A DNA stretch of 64,000 nucleotides from JACVRW01 sp963733885. GTDB taxonomy: Bacteria > Actinomycetota > Thermoleophilia > Solirubrobacterales > Thermoleophilaceae. Position 1 is the first letter of the stretch, and every line of letters begins with the position of its first letter. The position numbers were made by a program, and so were the translations under genes. The notes beneath the pieces were generated by a model, which saw only the letters and a list, made by a program, of their open reading frames with translations, ran no database searches and was not told where the DNA came from. Of the stretch, positions 33,998 through 43,015 are shown piece by piece. Where the stretch lies: contig CAVTES010000011.1 in assembly GCA_963733885.1 (NCBI GenBank), positions 252,678-316,677 of the forward strand, in the 5' to 3' direction.

Positions 33998-34828
33998 TCA
34001 GCCGTGTGCCGTCTCGCCCAGCAGCGACTGGTTCTTCGCGTACTCGTACGTGCTCGGGTCGAACGAGAGGATCGCGTCCTGCTCGTGGAACGGGTACTTG
34101 CGAAACACCGTCACCCGCTCCGGGCTCGCCTCGATCACGTTGTAACAGGGCTTCGTCTTGCCGCGCAGGCGCGTGGTGGACACCGTCCCCGCGTTCACCA
34201 CGAACAGGTTCTCGAGCCGCCAGGCGTACGGCACGTGCTTGTGGCCCGACAGCACCAGGTGCACGTCGGCGCGCTGGAGGCACTCGAGGGTGTCCCCCGC
34301 GTCGTGCACGACGTTCCGCTCGCGCCCCGTGCCCGGCACCGGCAACAGGTGGTGGTGCAGCACGAAGATCCGAAGGAAGGCGTCGTACGCGCCGAAGCGC
34401 TCCTCGATCCACTCGTAGCGGCCGCGGCCGATCACGCCGTGGTCGAGGTCGGGCTCGGTCGAGTCGACCGCCAGGATCGACACGCCGTCCAGGTGGAGCT
34501 CCGACCTCCGGTCGCCGAACAGCTCCTCGAAGTGGACGTAGCCGACGTTGCGCGAGTCGTGGTTGCCCGGGATCACGAGCATCCGATCGCACGTGATCCG
34601 GTCGAGATAGTCGCGTGCCGACTGGTACTCGGCGCGCAGCCCGTCGCCGGTGAGGTCCCCGGATACGATGACCACGTCCGGCTCCAGCTCGTTGATCTCG
34701 ACCAGCGCGCGGTCGAGCAGGCTTGGGACGAAATGCGGGGAGCCACAGTGCAGGTCGGACAGCTGGGCGATGGTGAAGGGCGATTCGTTCGGCGCGGGCC
34801 ACCCCGCGCCATCCGGCACGGCGCTCAT
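33998..34828 (-). CDS. Metallophosphoesterase (cyclic-nucleotide phosphodiesterase-like)
   Basis: 276 residues with the full calcineurin-like di-metal signature: AQLSDLHCG (D-x-H), IVSGDLTGDG (GD), VIPGNHDSRN (GNHD), FVLHHHLLP (His) and VLSGHKHVPYAW (GHxH). It resembles class III 3',5'-cyclic-AMP phosphodiesterases (CpdA). A role in hydrolysing a cyclic phosphate compound is worth considering given its position 30 bases upstream of the cDPG synthetase gene, but that is inference. The start overlaps the folP stop (ATGA). Confidence 0.85.
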   Translation of the reverse strand: MSAVPDGAGWPAPNESPFTIAQLSDLHCGSPHFVPSLLDRALVEINELEPDVVIVSGDLTGDGLRAEYQSARDYLDRITCDRMLVIPGNHDSRNVGYVHFEELFGDRRSELHLDGVSILAVDSTEPDLDHGVIGRGRYEWIEERFGAYDAFLRIFVLHHHLLPVPGTGRERNVVHDAGDTLECLQRADVHLVLSGHKHVPYAWRLENLFVVNAGTVSTTRLRGKTKPCYNVIEASPERVTVFRKYPFHEQDAILSFDPSTYEYAKNQSLLGETAHG

Positions 34829-35658
34829 ACCGCCTCCCGCCGGAGGTGGTCCGCGAGAGCGAGCCCGGCGTCCGCGTCCCCGCCGTCCAGCGCCGCTCGC
34901 ACCGCCAGGAAGTCGCGCGTGCCGGCCACGTCGTGCACGCGCAGGATGTCTGCGCCGCCCGCCACCGCCCGGTCCACGGCGGCCAGGGTGCCGGGATCGC
35001 GGGCGGCAGGCGCCCCGCCCGTCAGCGCGCCGATGAAGTCCTTGCGCGATGCCGCCACGAGCAGCGGCCCGCCCAGCACCGCGAGCTCGGGGAGGCGGCG
35101 CAGCAACTCGATCGACTCGGCGGGGGTCTTGCCGAGGTCGATGCCCGGGTCGAAGACGAGCCGGTTACGCTCCACGCCCCGCGCCTGCGCCGCGGTCGCG
35201 CGGTCCTCGAGCAGTGCGATCACGTCGGCCACGACGTCCGCGTACTCCGGGAAGCCCTTCACCTTCGGGGGCACACGCGTGTGCGTGACCACGAGCGTGG
35301 CCCCGGCCGCCGCGCAGGCGTCCGCCACGCCGGGATCGCTCAGCGCGCTCACGTCGTTGATCATCGCGGCACCGGCGGCCAGACCGGCGCGCGCCACCGG
35401 CGCCCGCCAGGTGTCGACCGACACTGTCAGGCCGTCGCCCGCCAGACGGTCCACCAGCGGCACGATGCGGGCGATCTCCTCGTCCACCGGCACGGCCGCG
35501 CGGTCGGTGCGGCCGGACTCGCCGCCCACGTCGACGATCGCGGCGCCGTCTGAGACCAGGGCGTGCGCCTGCGCGACGAGCTCGTCGAGCGGCTTGGCGC
35601 CCGGACGATCGGAGAACGAGTCCGGCGTCGCGTTCACGATCCCCATCAGCAGGGTCAC
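34825..35658 (-). CDS. folP: Dihydropteroate synthase-like protein
   Basis: 277 residues from a GTG overlapping the glpD stop (GTGA). The first DHPS motif is intact (LMGIVNATPDSFSDRPG). The pterin-binding strands are present: SVDTWRAPVARAG, MINDVSALSDPG, RLVFDPGIDLGKT, LVAASRKDFIG and ILRVHDVAGTRDF. The loop-2 motif, normally GGESTRPG, reads GGESGRTDR, changing residues that contact the pterin and p-aminobenzoate. It condenses a pterin pyrophosphate with p-aminobenzoate, or a related reaction if it is a divergent paralogue. No other folate genes are nearby. Confidence 0.78.
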   Translation of the reverse strand: MTLLMGIVNATPDSFSDRPGAKPLDELVAQAHALVSDGAAIVDVGGESGRTDRAAVPVDEEIARIVPLVDRLAGDGLTVSVDTWRAPVARAGLAAGAAMINDVSALSDPGVADACAAAGATLVVTHTRVPPKVKGFPEYADVVADVIALLEDRATAAQARGVERNRLVFDPGIDLGKTPAESIELLRRLPELAVLGGPLLVAASRKDFIGALTGGAPAARDPGTLAAVDRAVAGGADILRVHDVAGTRDFLAVRAALDGGDADAGLALADHLRREAV

Positions 35659-37367
35659 GCCGCCTCCTCGGGGGCGGCGCCCGCCCGCAGCGGCGCCTCC
35701 TCCGGTGCGGCCGGCCAAGCGGGCGGCTCGGCACCGCCCGGCACGAGCCCCTCCAGCCCCGCCACCGTGACCCAGTCACGCAGCTCGCGCTCCACGCGCG
35801 CCTCGTCCCAGCCGAGCTCGCCGCCCATCGCTCGCGCGGCCAGCCGCGCGCCCTCGGAGCCGGGCGCGGCGAGGCGCCTGGCGTCGAGCAGCCCCAGCCG
35901 TGTGCGGCGCAGCAGCGCGTCCGCGAGCGATCGGGCCTGCTCGTGGCCGGCAGCGAAGGCCGGCTCGGCCGCGATGTCGGGCAGGTCGGGACTGATCCGG
36001 CGGGTGAGCTGGGGCGCCGCGGCGGCGAGCCGCAGCACGTCGCGCGCCGCATGGCCGTAGCGGGCGGCCAGGTGGGCGCGGGTGTCCGGCTCCACGCCGG
36101 GCAGGTCGGGCAGGACCGCGGGGTCCTCGGGCAGGCCGATGGGGATCTCCTCCGTGCGGCAGGGGGCCTCGCGCCCCTCGCGCTCGACGATCCGATCGAC
36201 GGCCAGCTTCGCCATCCGCCGCCAGGTGGTGAGCTTGCCGCCGGTGATCGTGACGAGGCCGGAGCTGGTCTCGTAGATCTCGGCCCGGCGCGAGATGTCC
36301 ACCGACTTCTTCGGATCGCCTGTGGAGATCAGCGGCCGCACCCCCGCGTAGGCCGCGGTGAGGTCAACCGGGGCGATCTCGGTGCCGAAGTACCCGTTGA
36401 CCGCCTCGAGCAGGTAGGCCACATCCTCGTCCGAGGCGGGCACGTGGTCGAGCGAGCCCTGGTAGTCGTTGTCGGTGGTGCCAACCAGCGTACGGCCGAG
36501 CCACGGCAGCACGAAGATCGTGCGACCGCCCGCGGCCGGGGCGATCACGCCGGCATCCACCGGCAGCAGCTCACTCCCCACCGTCACGTGCGTGCCGCGG
36601 CTGGGGCGGATGCGCGGCACCTCCTCCTCGCGGTAGAGCTCGTCGGGGCGCAGGCGGTCGGCCCACACCCCGGTGGCGTTGATCACGTTGGCGGCGGCGA
36701 GCTCGAACTCGCCCCTGCTCTCCGCGTCGCGCACGATCACGCCCGCGGCGCGGCCGTCCCGCTCGACGAGCCCGGTCACCTCGCAGCGGTTGGCCAGCAC
36801 GGCCCCGAAGCGCTCGGCTTCGCCGAGCACGCTCAGCACCAGGCGGACGTCGTCGGTCTGGCAGTCGTAGAAGAGGTACGCGGAGCTCGGGTCGCGGGCC
36901 GCCAGCGCGGGCGCCATCTCCACCGCCTCCGCACCTTCCACGATCCGGTGCCGCGCCGGGCTCCAATCCTCCTCCTCGTCGCGGCCGCGGCGCCAGGCCA
37001 TGACGTCGTACATATTGAGGCCTACGCCGGTCAGGCGGTCGGGGCGCTTGCCCTCGAAGCTCGCCACCAGCAGCGGGAGCGGCCTCACCAGGTGCGGGGC
37101 GAGCTTCACCATCAGCGAGCGCTCGAGCAGCGCCTCGCGCACCAGGCCGAGGTCGAAGTTCTGGAGGTAGCGAAGGCCGCCGTGGATCAGCTTCGAAGAG
37201 CGGCTCGAGGTGCCGGCGGCGTAGTCCGCCTTCTCGAGCAGGGCGACGCTGTACCCGCGCGACGCCGCGTCGAGCGCCACGCCGGCGCCGGTGATCCCGC
37301 CGCCCACCACGACCAGGTCGAAGGACTCGCGTTCGAGGGCGGCCAGCGCGTCCGCGCGCGGGATCAT
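35655..37367 (-). CDS. glpD: FAD-dependent glycerol-3-phosphate dehydrogenase
   Basis: 570 residues. The FAD-binding N-terminus (DLVVVGGGITGAGVALDAAS) is followed by TSSRSSKLIHGGLRYLQNFD, the GlpD signature. The substrate domain has INATGVWADRL and LVGTTDNDYQG, a second FAD contact gives TITGGKLTTWRRMAKLAVD, and a C-terminal helical domain ends in an Ala/Pro-rich tail. The membrane-associated enzyme oxidises glycerol-3-phosphate to DHAP, feeding electrons to quinone. It sits upstream of DHPS and the cDPG genes with overlapping starts. The ATG at 37367 begins the family-like MIPRADALAAL. Confidence 0.92.
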   Translation of the reverse strand: MIPRADALAALERESFDLVVVGGGITGAGVALDAASRGYSVALLEKADYAAGTSSRSSKLIHGGLRYLQNFDLGLVREALLERSLMVKLAPHLVRPLPLLVASFEGKRPDRLTGVGLNMYDVMAWRRGRDEEEDWSPARHRIVEGAEAVEMAPALAARDPSSAYLFYDCQTDDVRLVLSVLGEAERFGAVLANRCEVTGLVERDGRAAGVIVRDAESRGEFELAAANVINATGVWADRLRPDELYREEEVPRIRPSRGTHVTVGSELLPVDAGVIAPAAGGRTIFVLPWLGRTLVGTTDNDYQGSLDHVPASDEDVAYLLEAVNGYFGTEIAPVDLTAAYAGVRPLISTGDPKKSVDISRRAEIYETSSGLVTITGGKLTTWRRMAKLAVDRIVEREGREAPCRTEEIPIGLPEDPAVLPDLPGVEPDTRAHLAARYGHAARDVLRLAAAAPQLTRRISPDLPDIAAEPAFAAGHEQARSLADALLRRTRLGLLDARRLAAPGSEGARLAARAMGGELGWDEARVERELRDWVTVAGLEGLVPGGAEPPAWPAAPEEAPLRAGAAPEEAA

Positions 37368-37393
37368 GGGGCTCAGGTTACGTAGGTGGCCGT

Positions 37394-37903
37394 TTACACG
37401 AGGAAGGTCACGAAATCGGGCGGCGGCAGCCGCTCGGGCGCCTCCCGCTCCTGGCGCGGGGGGCCGAGGTGGAGCAGAGCGATCAGGCGCTCGTCGTCGC
37501 CCACCCCCAGGGCGGCCTTGCCCTCGGACGTGCGCAGCACCGCGGGGGTGCGCCAGTACCCGGCGAGCCCGCGCGCGTGGGCGCCGAGCAGGACGATGTA
37601 GCACGCGGTAGCCGCGGCGCAGAGATCCTCCTCGTCCTGCACCGGGTCGTCGGAACGGACCTGGCTTGCCGCCACGAGCGTCGGCGCGCGGTCCAGCTTG
37701 GCGGCGCCCTCGGGGCCTGCGGCCTCCTTCAGCCGGGCCAGCGCCGCGGGCCCGAGCACCCGAAAGCGCCACGGGTTCGTGAGGTTGTGGTTCGGGGCCC
37801 ACCGGGCCAGCTCGAACAGCTCTTCGAGCGTCTCGCGCGGCACGGGGTCGGCCCCGTAGGCCTTGTGGGTGCGGCGCGTGCGAATGGCGTCTTCCAGTTC
37901 CAC
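37394..37903 (-). CDS. Nitroreductase-family FMN oxidoreductase
   Basis: 169 residues, short for the family but with its main elements: AIRTRRTHKAYG (FMN phosphate-binding Arg), ELARWAPNHNLTNPWRF, and ACYIVLLGAHARGLAGYWRT with GVGDDERLIALLHLG towards the end. The protein dimerises around two FMN. The substrate could be a quinone, nitro compound or F420-related molecule. It starts the seven-gene minus-strand run that ends with the Rho-like gene and lies 26 bases upstream of glpD. Confidence 0.85.
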   Translation of the reverse strand: MELEDAIRTRRTHKAYGADPVPRETLEELFELARWAPNHNLTNPWRFRVLGPAALARLKEAAGPEGAAKLDRAPTLVAASQVRSDDPVQDEEDLCAAATACYIVLLGAHARGLAGYWRTPAVLRTSEGKAALGVGDDERLIALLHLGPPRQEREAPERLPPPDFVTFLV

Positions 37904-37999
37904 TGCGAGCTAGCGAAGCTAGCGACCTAGGCGACCGGATGTCGCCCTTGGCTTCAAGACGCGGGGCTGGATGCCCGGCGGAGCCAATACGCTCGCAAC

Positions 38000-38830
38000 G
38001 TGCCGTCCGGAACCGTGCTCGTCACCGGTGCCTCGTCGGGCATCGGCGAGGCCACCGCGCTCCACCTGAAGGAGCTCGGCTACGACGCCGTGGCCGCCGT
38101 CCGCAAGGAGAAGGACGCGGAGCGGCTGGCCGTCAGCGGCCTGCGCACGGTCAGGATCGACGTGACCGACTCCGAGTCGATCGCCGCCGCGCGCGCGAAC
38201 GTGGGCGACGGTCCGCTCGCCGGGCTCGTCAACAACGCCGGCGTCGCAGTGGCGGCGCCGCTCGAGTTCCTCCCCCTCGACCAGTTACGCCACCAGCTCG
38301 AGGTCAACCTGGTGGGCCAGCTCGCGGTCACTCAGCAATTCCTGCCGGCGCTTCGTGCCGGGCGCGGGCGGATCGTGAACGTCAGCTCGATCGGCGGACG
38401 GGTCGCTTTGCCGCTATTGGGCGCCTACCACGCCTCGAAGTTCGCGCTCGAGGCGGTCAGCGACACGCTGCGCAGAGAGCTCGTGCGGCAGGGGGTCGAC
38501 GTCGTGGTGATCGAGCCGGGCGGGGTGAAGACGCCGATCTGGAGGAAGGGCGACGAGCTCGCCACCGAGCTGGCGGCCGACATGCCGCCCGACGCCGGGC
38601 GCCTGTACGGCCGGATGATCGAGGCGCTGCGGAAGCAGACGACGAAGATCGCGACCGAGACCGGGGTCGAGCCGCGCGAGGTGGCCGAGGCGATCGGCCA
38701 CGCTATGACCGCGAAGCGCCCGCGGGCGCGCTACCTGGTCGGCCGCGACGCGAAGATGCGCGCCCCCGTTGCCGCAGTGCTGCCGGCCCGGGTGCTGGAC
38801 CGCCTCGTGGGGCGGGCGATGGGCGGCTGA
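38000..38830 (+). CDS. SDR-family oxidoreductase
   Basis: 276 residues from GTG. It is a classical short-chain dehydrogenase: cofactor motif VTGASSGIGEATA, VNNAGVAVAAPLEF, the catalytic Ser in VNVSSIGGRVALPLLGA, YHASK (Tyr and Lys) and VIEPGGVKTPIW. The Arg after the first strand (VAAVRKEKDAERL) suggests NADP preference. The substrate is unknown. It is monocistronic by spacing, divergent from the nitroreductase operon with about 95 bases between, so a shared promoter region is likely. Confidence 0.88.
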   Translation: MPSGTVLVTGASSGIGEATALHLKELGYDAVAAVRKEKDAERLAVSGLRTVRIDVTDSESIAAARANVGDGPLAGLVNNAGVAVAAPLEFLPLDQLRHQLEVNLVGQLAVTQQFLPALRAGRGRIVNVSSIGGRVALPLLGAYHASKFALEAVSDTLRRELVRQGVDVVVIEPGGVKTPIWRKGDELATELAADMPPDAGRLYGRMIEALRKQTTKIATETGVEPREVAEAIGHAMTAKRPRARYLVGRDAKMRAPVAAVLPARVLDRLVGRAMGG

Positions 38831-38903
38831 GGCTGCGGCAGTTCAGACGAGGGCCGCCGCGGCGTCTCGCGCCGTGAATCCCGGCGGGTCGTGGTCCTGC
38901 GCG

Positions 38904-40358
38904 TCACGCGGCGGCCTCGGCCGGCTCCATCTCGGCCGGCTGCGGAGCGGCCTCGCTCGGGGGACGGATCACGGTCAGCACGATCACTAGGGCGACCGCC
39001 ACCAGGCCGGCGCCGATCAGGTACGCGACGTGGAACCCCGAGGTGAGCGCCGACGCGGTGGACTCGCCGTCGGCCAGCAGGCCCTCCGTGCGCTCCGTCG
39101 CGAACGTGGTCACCACCGCCAGGCCGATCGCGCCGCCCACCTGAAGCGTCGTATTCACCAGGCCGGACGCCAGGCCGGAGTCGCTCGGCGTGGCGCCGGA
39201 CATCGAGAGCGTCATCAGGGCGGGGAATGCCAGGCCCGCGCCGGCGCCGAGCAGGAGCATCGACGGGAGCACGTCGACCAGGTACCCGCCGTCCACCGGC
39301 GTGCGCGCGAACAGGAGCAGGCCGGCGCCGATGAAGACGAGGGCTGGGATGAGCGTCGTCCTCGGCCCGAATCGCATGTTGAGACGCTCCGAGAAGCCCA
39401 GCGAGAGCGTGCCGATCACGAGCGTGACCGGCAGGAACGCGAGGCCGACCTCGAGCGCGTCGTAGCCGAGGACGCGCTGCAGGTAGAGCGCGCCGAGGAA
39501 GAACATGCCGAACATCCCGCCGACGAACAGCGCCTGCACGGCGTTGGCCCCCGCGACGTTGCGCGAGCGGAAGAGGCGCAGCGGCATCAGCGGGTTGGGG
39601 ATCCGCGTCTGGCGGACGATGAACGCCGCCAGGAGGGCGATCGCGGTGGCTCCCAGGCCGAGCGTGTGGAGGGAGCCCCAGCCCTGGTCGCCGGCCTCCA
39701 GGATCGTGTAGACGCCGAGCATCAGCGCGCCGGTGACGTAGAGGGCACCGCGCGCGTCGGCGCCCTCGCTGAAGCCGAGTCCCTCGTCCCGCTCGACGAG
39801 CCTCAGGGCCAGCATGCCCGTGGCCAGGCCGATCGGAAGGTTGACGAAGAAGATCCAGTGCCAGTTGATCGTCTCGGTCAGCACCCCACCCAGGAGCAGC
39901 CCGATCGAGCCGCCGGCAGACGCCACGAAGCTGTACACGCCGATCGCCTTCGACTGCTCGCGCGGCTCCTGGAACATCGTCACGATCATTCCGAGGATGA
40001 CCGCCGAGGTCATTGCTCCGCCGGCGCCCTGAAGGAAGCGCGCGCCGATCAACATCCCCTGCGTCTGGGCCACCGCGCACAGCAGCGAGGCGGCCGTGAA
40101 GACGCCGAGGCCGAGCAGGAACATCTTCCTTCGCCCGATCAGGTCGCCGAGGCGGCCGGCCAGGAGGAGGAGGCCGCCGAACGCGATCAGATAGGCGTTC
40201 ACGACCCAGGCGAGGCTCGACTGTGAGAAGTCCAGGTCGTCTTGGATGGACGGTAGGGCGACGTTCACGATCGTGGCGTCGAGGACGATCATCAGCATCC
40301 CGACGCAGAGCACGACGAGGGCGGCCCAGCGCGTGCGGTCTGTCTCGGCGGCAGTCAT
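38904..40358 (-). CDS. MFS drug/metabolite exporter of the DHA2 type
   Basis: 484 residues, about 14 membrane helices as in the EmrB/QacA subfamily. Motifs are DATIVNVALPSIQDDLDFS (helix 1, with the conserved Asp), GRLGDLIGRRKMFLLG (motif A in loop 2-3), ARFLQGAGGAM (motif B) and GVYSFVASAGGSIGLLLGG (motif C, antiporter). It should export small lipophilic molecules in exchange for protons. The C-terminus is Ala/Glu-rich. No regulator is adjacent. Confidence 0.9.
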   Translation of the reverse strand: MTAAETDRTRWAALVVLCVGMLMIVLDATIVNVALPSIQDDLDFSQSSLAWVVNAYLIAFGGLLLLAGRLGDLIGRRKMFLLGLGVFTAASLLCAVAQTQGMLIGARFLQGAGGAMTSAVILGMIVTMFQEPREQSKAIGVYSFVASAGGSIGLLLGGVLTETINWHWIFFVNLPIGLATGMLALRLVERDEGLGFSEGADARGALYVTGALMLGVYTILEAGDQGWGSLHTLGLGATAIALLAAFIVRQTRIPNPLMPLRLFRSRNVAGANAVQALFVGGMFGMFFLGALYLQRVLGYDALEVGLAFLPVTLVIGTLSLGFSERLNMRFGPRTTLIPALVFIGAGLLLFARTPVDGGYLVDVLPSMLLLGAGAGLAFPALMTLSMSGATPSDSGLASGLVNTTLQVGGAIGLAVVTTFATERTEGLLADGESTASALTSGFHVAYLIGAGLVAVALVIVLTVIRPPSEAAPQPAEMEPAEAAA

Positions 40359-40446
40359 GACCGTCGAGGATGCACCCCGCCGCCCGCAGCGTTAATGCGG
40401 CTACCCCGAGGGCCGGGGGTACGGCTAGCCGTACCGCGGTTGTTCG

Positions 40447-41085
40447 TCAGTCGAGCCGGTACAGCAGGGCTTCGCGCTCGCGCTGCTTCACCTGCTCGAG
40501 CGTCAGGTCCGGGATGCGCTGATGGGCGAGCGAGACCTCGGCCGATGACGGCAGCCCCGCCGGGTCGGACCACGTGGACGGGTCCCACAGCTTCGAGCGC
40601 ACGAACGCCTTCGGGCAATGGGTGTAGACCTCTTCGGCCTCGACCACGATCGCCGTCTTCGGAGGCTTGCCCACCGGCGTTATGCAGCCGAGCAGGCCGG
40701 GGTTCGCGCTCACTACGGCGCTGCCGTTTACCCGGAGTGTGGTGTCGCGGCCGGGGATCACGAAGATCAGCCCCACGCGGCCGCTATCGACCACGTTCTC
40801 GAGCGTGTCGAGCCGCCGGTTGCCGGTGGCGTCCGGGATGGCCAGGTGCTCGTCGTCGAGGACGGTGACGAAGCCGGGCGGACCGCCTCGCGGGCTCACG
40901 TCGCACCGGCCCTCCTGCGAGAAGGTGGCCACGAACACGATCGGAGCGGCGGCGATCAGCCTGCGGCAGAGGTCGTCGATGCGGCCGATGTCCTTGCGCA
41001 CCGCGGCCTCCATGGGCGCGTCGTAGTGCTCCCGCAGCTGCTCCACCCGCTGGAGGGCGCCGTCGAAGGGGTGCGGCTCAGCCAT
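40447..41085 (-). CDS. Pyridoxamine 5'-phosphate oxidase-like flavoprotein
   Basis: 212 residues, split-barrel flavin fold. Characteristic segments are PIVFVATFSQEGRCDVSPRG (flavin-binding strand), LAIPDATGNRRLDTLENVVD, VGLIFVIPGRDTTLRVNG and HCPKAFVRSKLWDPSTW. This matches the MSMEG_1061-like PNPOx family that uses FMN or F420. The exact reaction is unknown. The gene lies just downstream of the B12-regulated operon on the same strand (7 bases after the S-component stop), so read-through from that operon is possible. Confidence 0.82.
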   Translation of the reverse strand: MAEPHPFDGALQRVEQLREHYDAPMEAAVRKDIGRIDDLCRRLIAAAPIVFVATFSQEGRCDVSPRGGPPGFVTVLDDEHLAIPDATGNRRLDTLENVVDSGRVGLIFVIPGRDTTLRVNGSAVVSANPGLLGCITPVGKPPKTAIVVEAEEVYTHCPKAFVRSKLWDPSTWSDPAGLPSSAEVSLAHQRIPDLTLEQVKQREREALLYRLD

Positions 41086-41092
41086 CCGGGGA

Positions 41093-43015
41093 CTATGTCA
41101 CAGCGTCGCTCGAGCGCCGGAGGCGTTTCGGCACGAGGCGGCGGCGGAAGAGCGCAAGGAGGACGACCGTCACGGCGAGCGCCCCGGCCACCAGGCCGAT
41201 GGGCACGCCGTCGTCGCCCGCGTCGTCCGCCGCGCGCACGGCGCTCTCGCCCGCCGCGGCGGACGCCGCATCCGCGCGCGGCGTGGCCGTCCCGTCCGCC
41301 GGCAGCACGGCCGCTGCCTCGCCGGGTACCTCCGCGGCCGCCCCGCCTGCCCGCTTCGCGGCGCCCCCTTCGCCGGCGCCGGGGATGTCGGCCGGACTCG
41401 CCGGTGTCGGCTTCGGGGCAGCCTGCTTCTCGTCGCCCGCCGGGGGCGCCGGGGCGGGTGTCGCCGCCGCCGGGGCCTCGTCTCCCGCCGCGCTGGCGCG
41501 CTTCGCGCGCGGCACCGCCGCGATCGGCAGCGGCGTCGGCTCGAGCGCCATCAGCGCCTGGGCGGTCACCCATACCGGCGTCTGGCGGCTCGTGGACGAG
41601 TAGGCCACGCTGCCGTCGCGGCGCTGTAGGCCGCGCACGTAGGCGAGCGCGCGCGAGAGCGTGGCGCCGCCCGCGTTCACGGCCACCAGCCCCTGCACCG
41701 CGTAGGCGGTGGACTGGGCGTTGGAGTCGCGGCCCCGGAACTGCCCGAAGCCGCCGTCGTCGTTCTGGTTGGCGCGGAGCCAGTCCACGGCCCGCCGGGC
41801 GGCCGCGCGCCGCCCGCGCCCCGCCGCCGCGAGCGCCTGCAGGGCCGCGCCGGTCATGTCGCTGTCGCTCGTCGAGGAGGGCACGAGGCCGAATCCGCCG
41901 TCGTCGTTCTGCGCCGAGGCCAGCCACGCGACCGTGGAGCCTCCCGCGGGCGCGCCCGCCGCCCGCAGGGCGAGGATCCCGAAAGTGGTGTAGCTCACGT
42001 AACCGGCGATCGATCCGTTGGCCCGCCGCCGCGCGCGAATCGCGGCGACCAGGTCGCGTCCCGCGAACCGGCGCGCAGACATCCCGGCCGCCTCCAGCAC
42101 CAGCACCGTGCGCTCGATCTCGCCGATGTCCCTCACCGAGCCGCCGTCGCGCTGCACATACGAGGCGAGCGACCGCCCGCCGCGGCGCCGCACGTCGCGC
42201 GGGTTGTGGCCGGAGGCGGCGAGCCCGAGCGCGGACCATCCCGTGTAGAGCGGGCTGGACGCCTGCCCAGGCGCGGCTCCGAAGCCGCCGTCGTCGTTCT
42301 GAGCGCGAAGCAGCCAGCGCTCGGCGCGGTCGGCCGGCGTCGCGGCGCCGGCCACCGCCGGCAGCGCGAGCAGCAGCAGGATCAGCGCCGCGCCCGCCGC
42401 CGCCGGGGCGGCCCAGCGGACCTGGAATCGCCGCCGGTAGCGGCGCAGGGCGCGGATGAAGACGGGTCCGATCAAGAGGCAGAACACCACGTTTCCGATC
42501 GCGTGAGCGATGTTGTAGGGCAGGGAGCTCGCCGACAGGGCGAGGTACGTGTCGAGGTCCTGGTGTGCGGCCAGGGTGAGCTGGTACAGGTCCATCCAGG
42601 CGCCGAACGCGAGGCCGGCGAGCCCGCAGACCGCGGCGAGCACGAGCCGCCCTGGCTCGCGATCGCGAAGCACGCGGGCCAGTAGCGCTCCGGCCACGCC
42701 CACGGCCCCCCAGCCCACCATCTGCCAGGGGGTCCAGGGCCCCTGGGACAGGAAGACGTTCGACACGAGCGCGGTCACGGCGCCGACGGCGAAGCCGGGG
42801 ACCGCGCCGAGGGCGTAGCCGGCGAACAGGATGATGTCGGTGGTGGGCTTGACGTTCGGGATCGCGGCGAAGGCGAGCCGGCCCACCACGGCGAGCGCTG
42901 CGAGCGTGGCAACCAGGGCGACCACGCGTGCGGGCGGCTTGTCGCGCTCGTACCACGCGAACCCGGCAATCAGCACGCACGCCAGCACCATGATCGAGGC
43001 GGCCTGCCAGGTCAC
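41093..43015 (-). CDS. ECF S component fused to alpha/alpha-toroid repeat domain
   Basis: 640 residues from GTG (overlapping the EcfA stop). Residues ~1-205 form a six-helix ECF substrate-binding membrane domain (DIILFAGYALGAVPGFAVGA, QMVGWGAVGVAGALLARVL). After another hydrophobic segment (about 206-228), an extracytoplasmic domain (~230-520) carries six helical-hairpin repeats of the prenyltransferase/squalene-cyclase type. Four contain QNDDGGFG or a close variant (residues ~243, 370, 423, with QRRDGSV near 480). Six repeats are what an alpha6/alpha6 barrel needs. A Pro/Ala-rich linker and a C-terminal helix (VPIGLVAGALAVTVVLLALF) complete it. Cyclase catalytic acids (DxDD) are absent. I infer B12 capture above the importer. 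Confidence 0.8.
   Translation of the reverse strand: MTWQAASIMVLACVLIAGFAWYERDKPPARVVALVATLAALAVVGRLAFAAIPNVKPTTDIILFAGYALGAVPGFAVGAVTALVSNVFLSQGPWTPWQMVGWGAVGVAGALLARVLRDREPGRLVLAAVCGLAGLAFGAWMDLYQLTLAAHQDLDTYLALSASSLPYNIAHAIGNVVFCLLIGPVFIRALRRYRRRFQVRWAAPAAAGAALILLLLALPAVAGAATPADRAERWLLRAQNDDGGFGAAPGQASSPLYTGWSALGLAASGHNPRDVRRRGGRSLASYVQRDGGSVRDIGEIERTVLVLEAAGMSARRFAGRDLVAAIRARRRANGSIAGYVSYTTFGILALRAAGAPAGGSTVAWLASAQNDDGGFGLVPSSTSDSDMTGAALQALAAAGRGRRAAARRAVDWLRANQNDDGGFGQFRGRDSNAQSTAYAVQGLVAVNAGGATLSRALAYVRGLQRRDGSVAYSSTSRQTPVWVTAQALMALEPTPLPIAAVPRAKRASAAGDEAPAAATPAPAPPAGDEKQAAPKPTPASPADIPGAGEGGAAKRAGGAAAEVPGEAAAVLPADGTATPRADAASAAAGESAVRAADDAGDDGVPIGLVAGALAVTVVLLALFRRRLVPKRLRRSSDAVT

Noticed and set aside
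32756..35770. A 1004-codon plus-strand open frame
   Set aside because: It is antisense to cpgS, the phosphoesterase and folP, which have clear domain motifs; the long frame is a by-product of very high GC.
41093..43015. Toroid domain as a terpene cyclase or protein prenyltransferase
   Set aside because: It is extracytoplasmic, lacks the DxDD catalytic motif, and is fused to an ECF S component under a B12 riboswitch.
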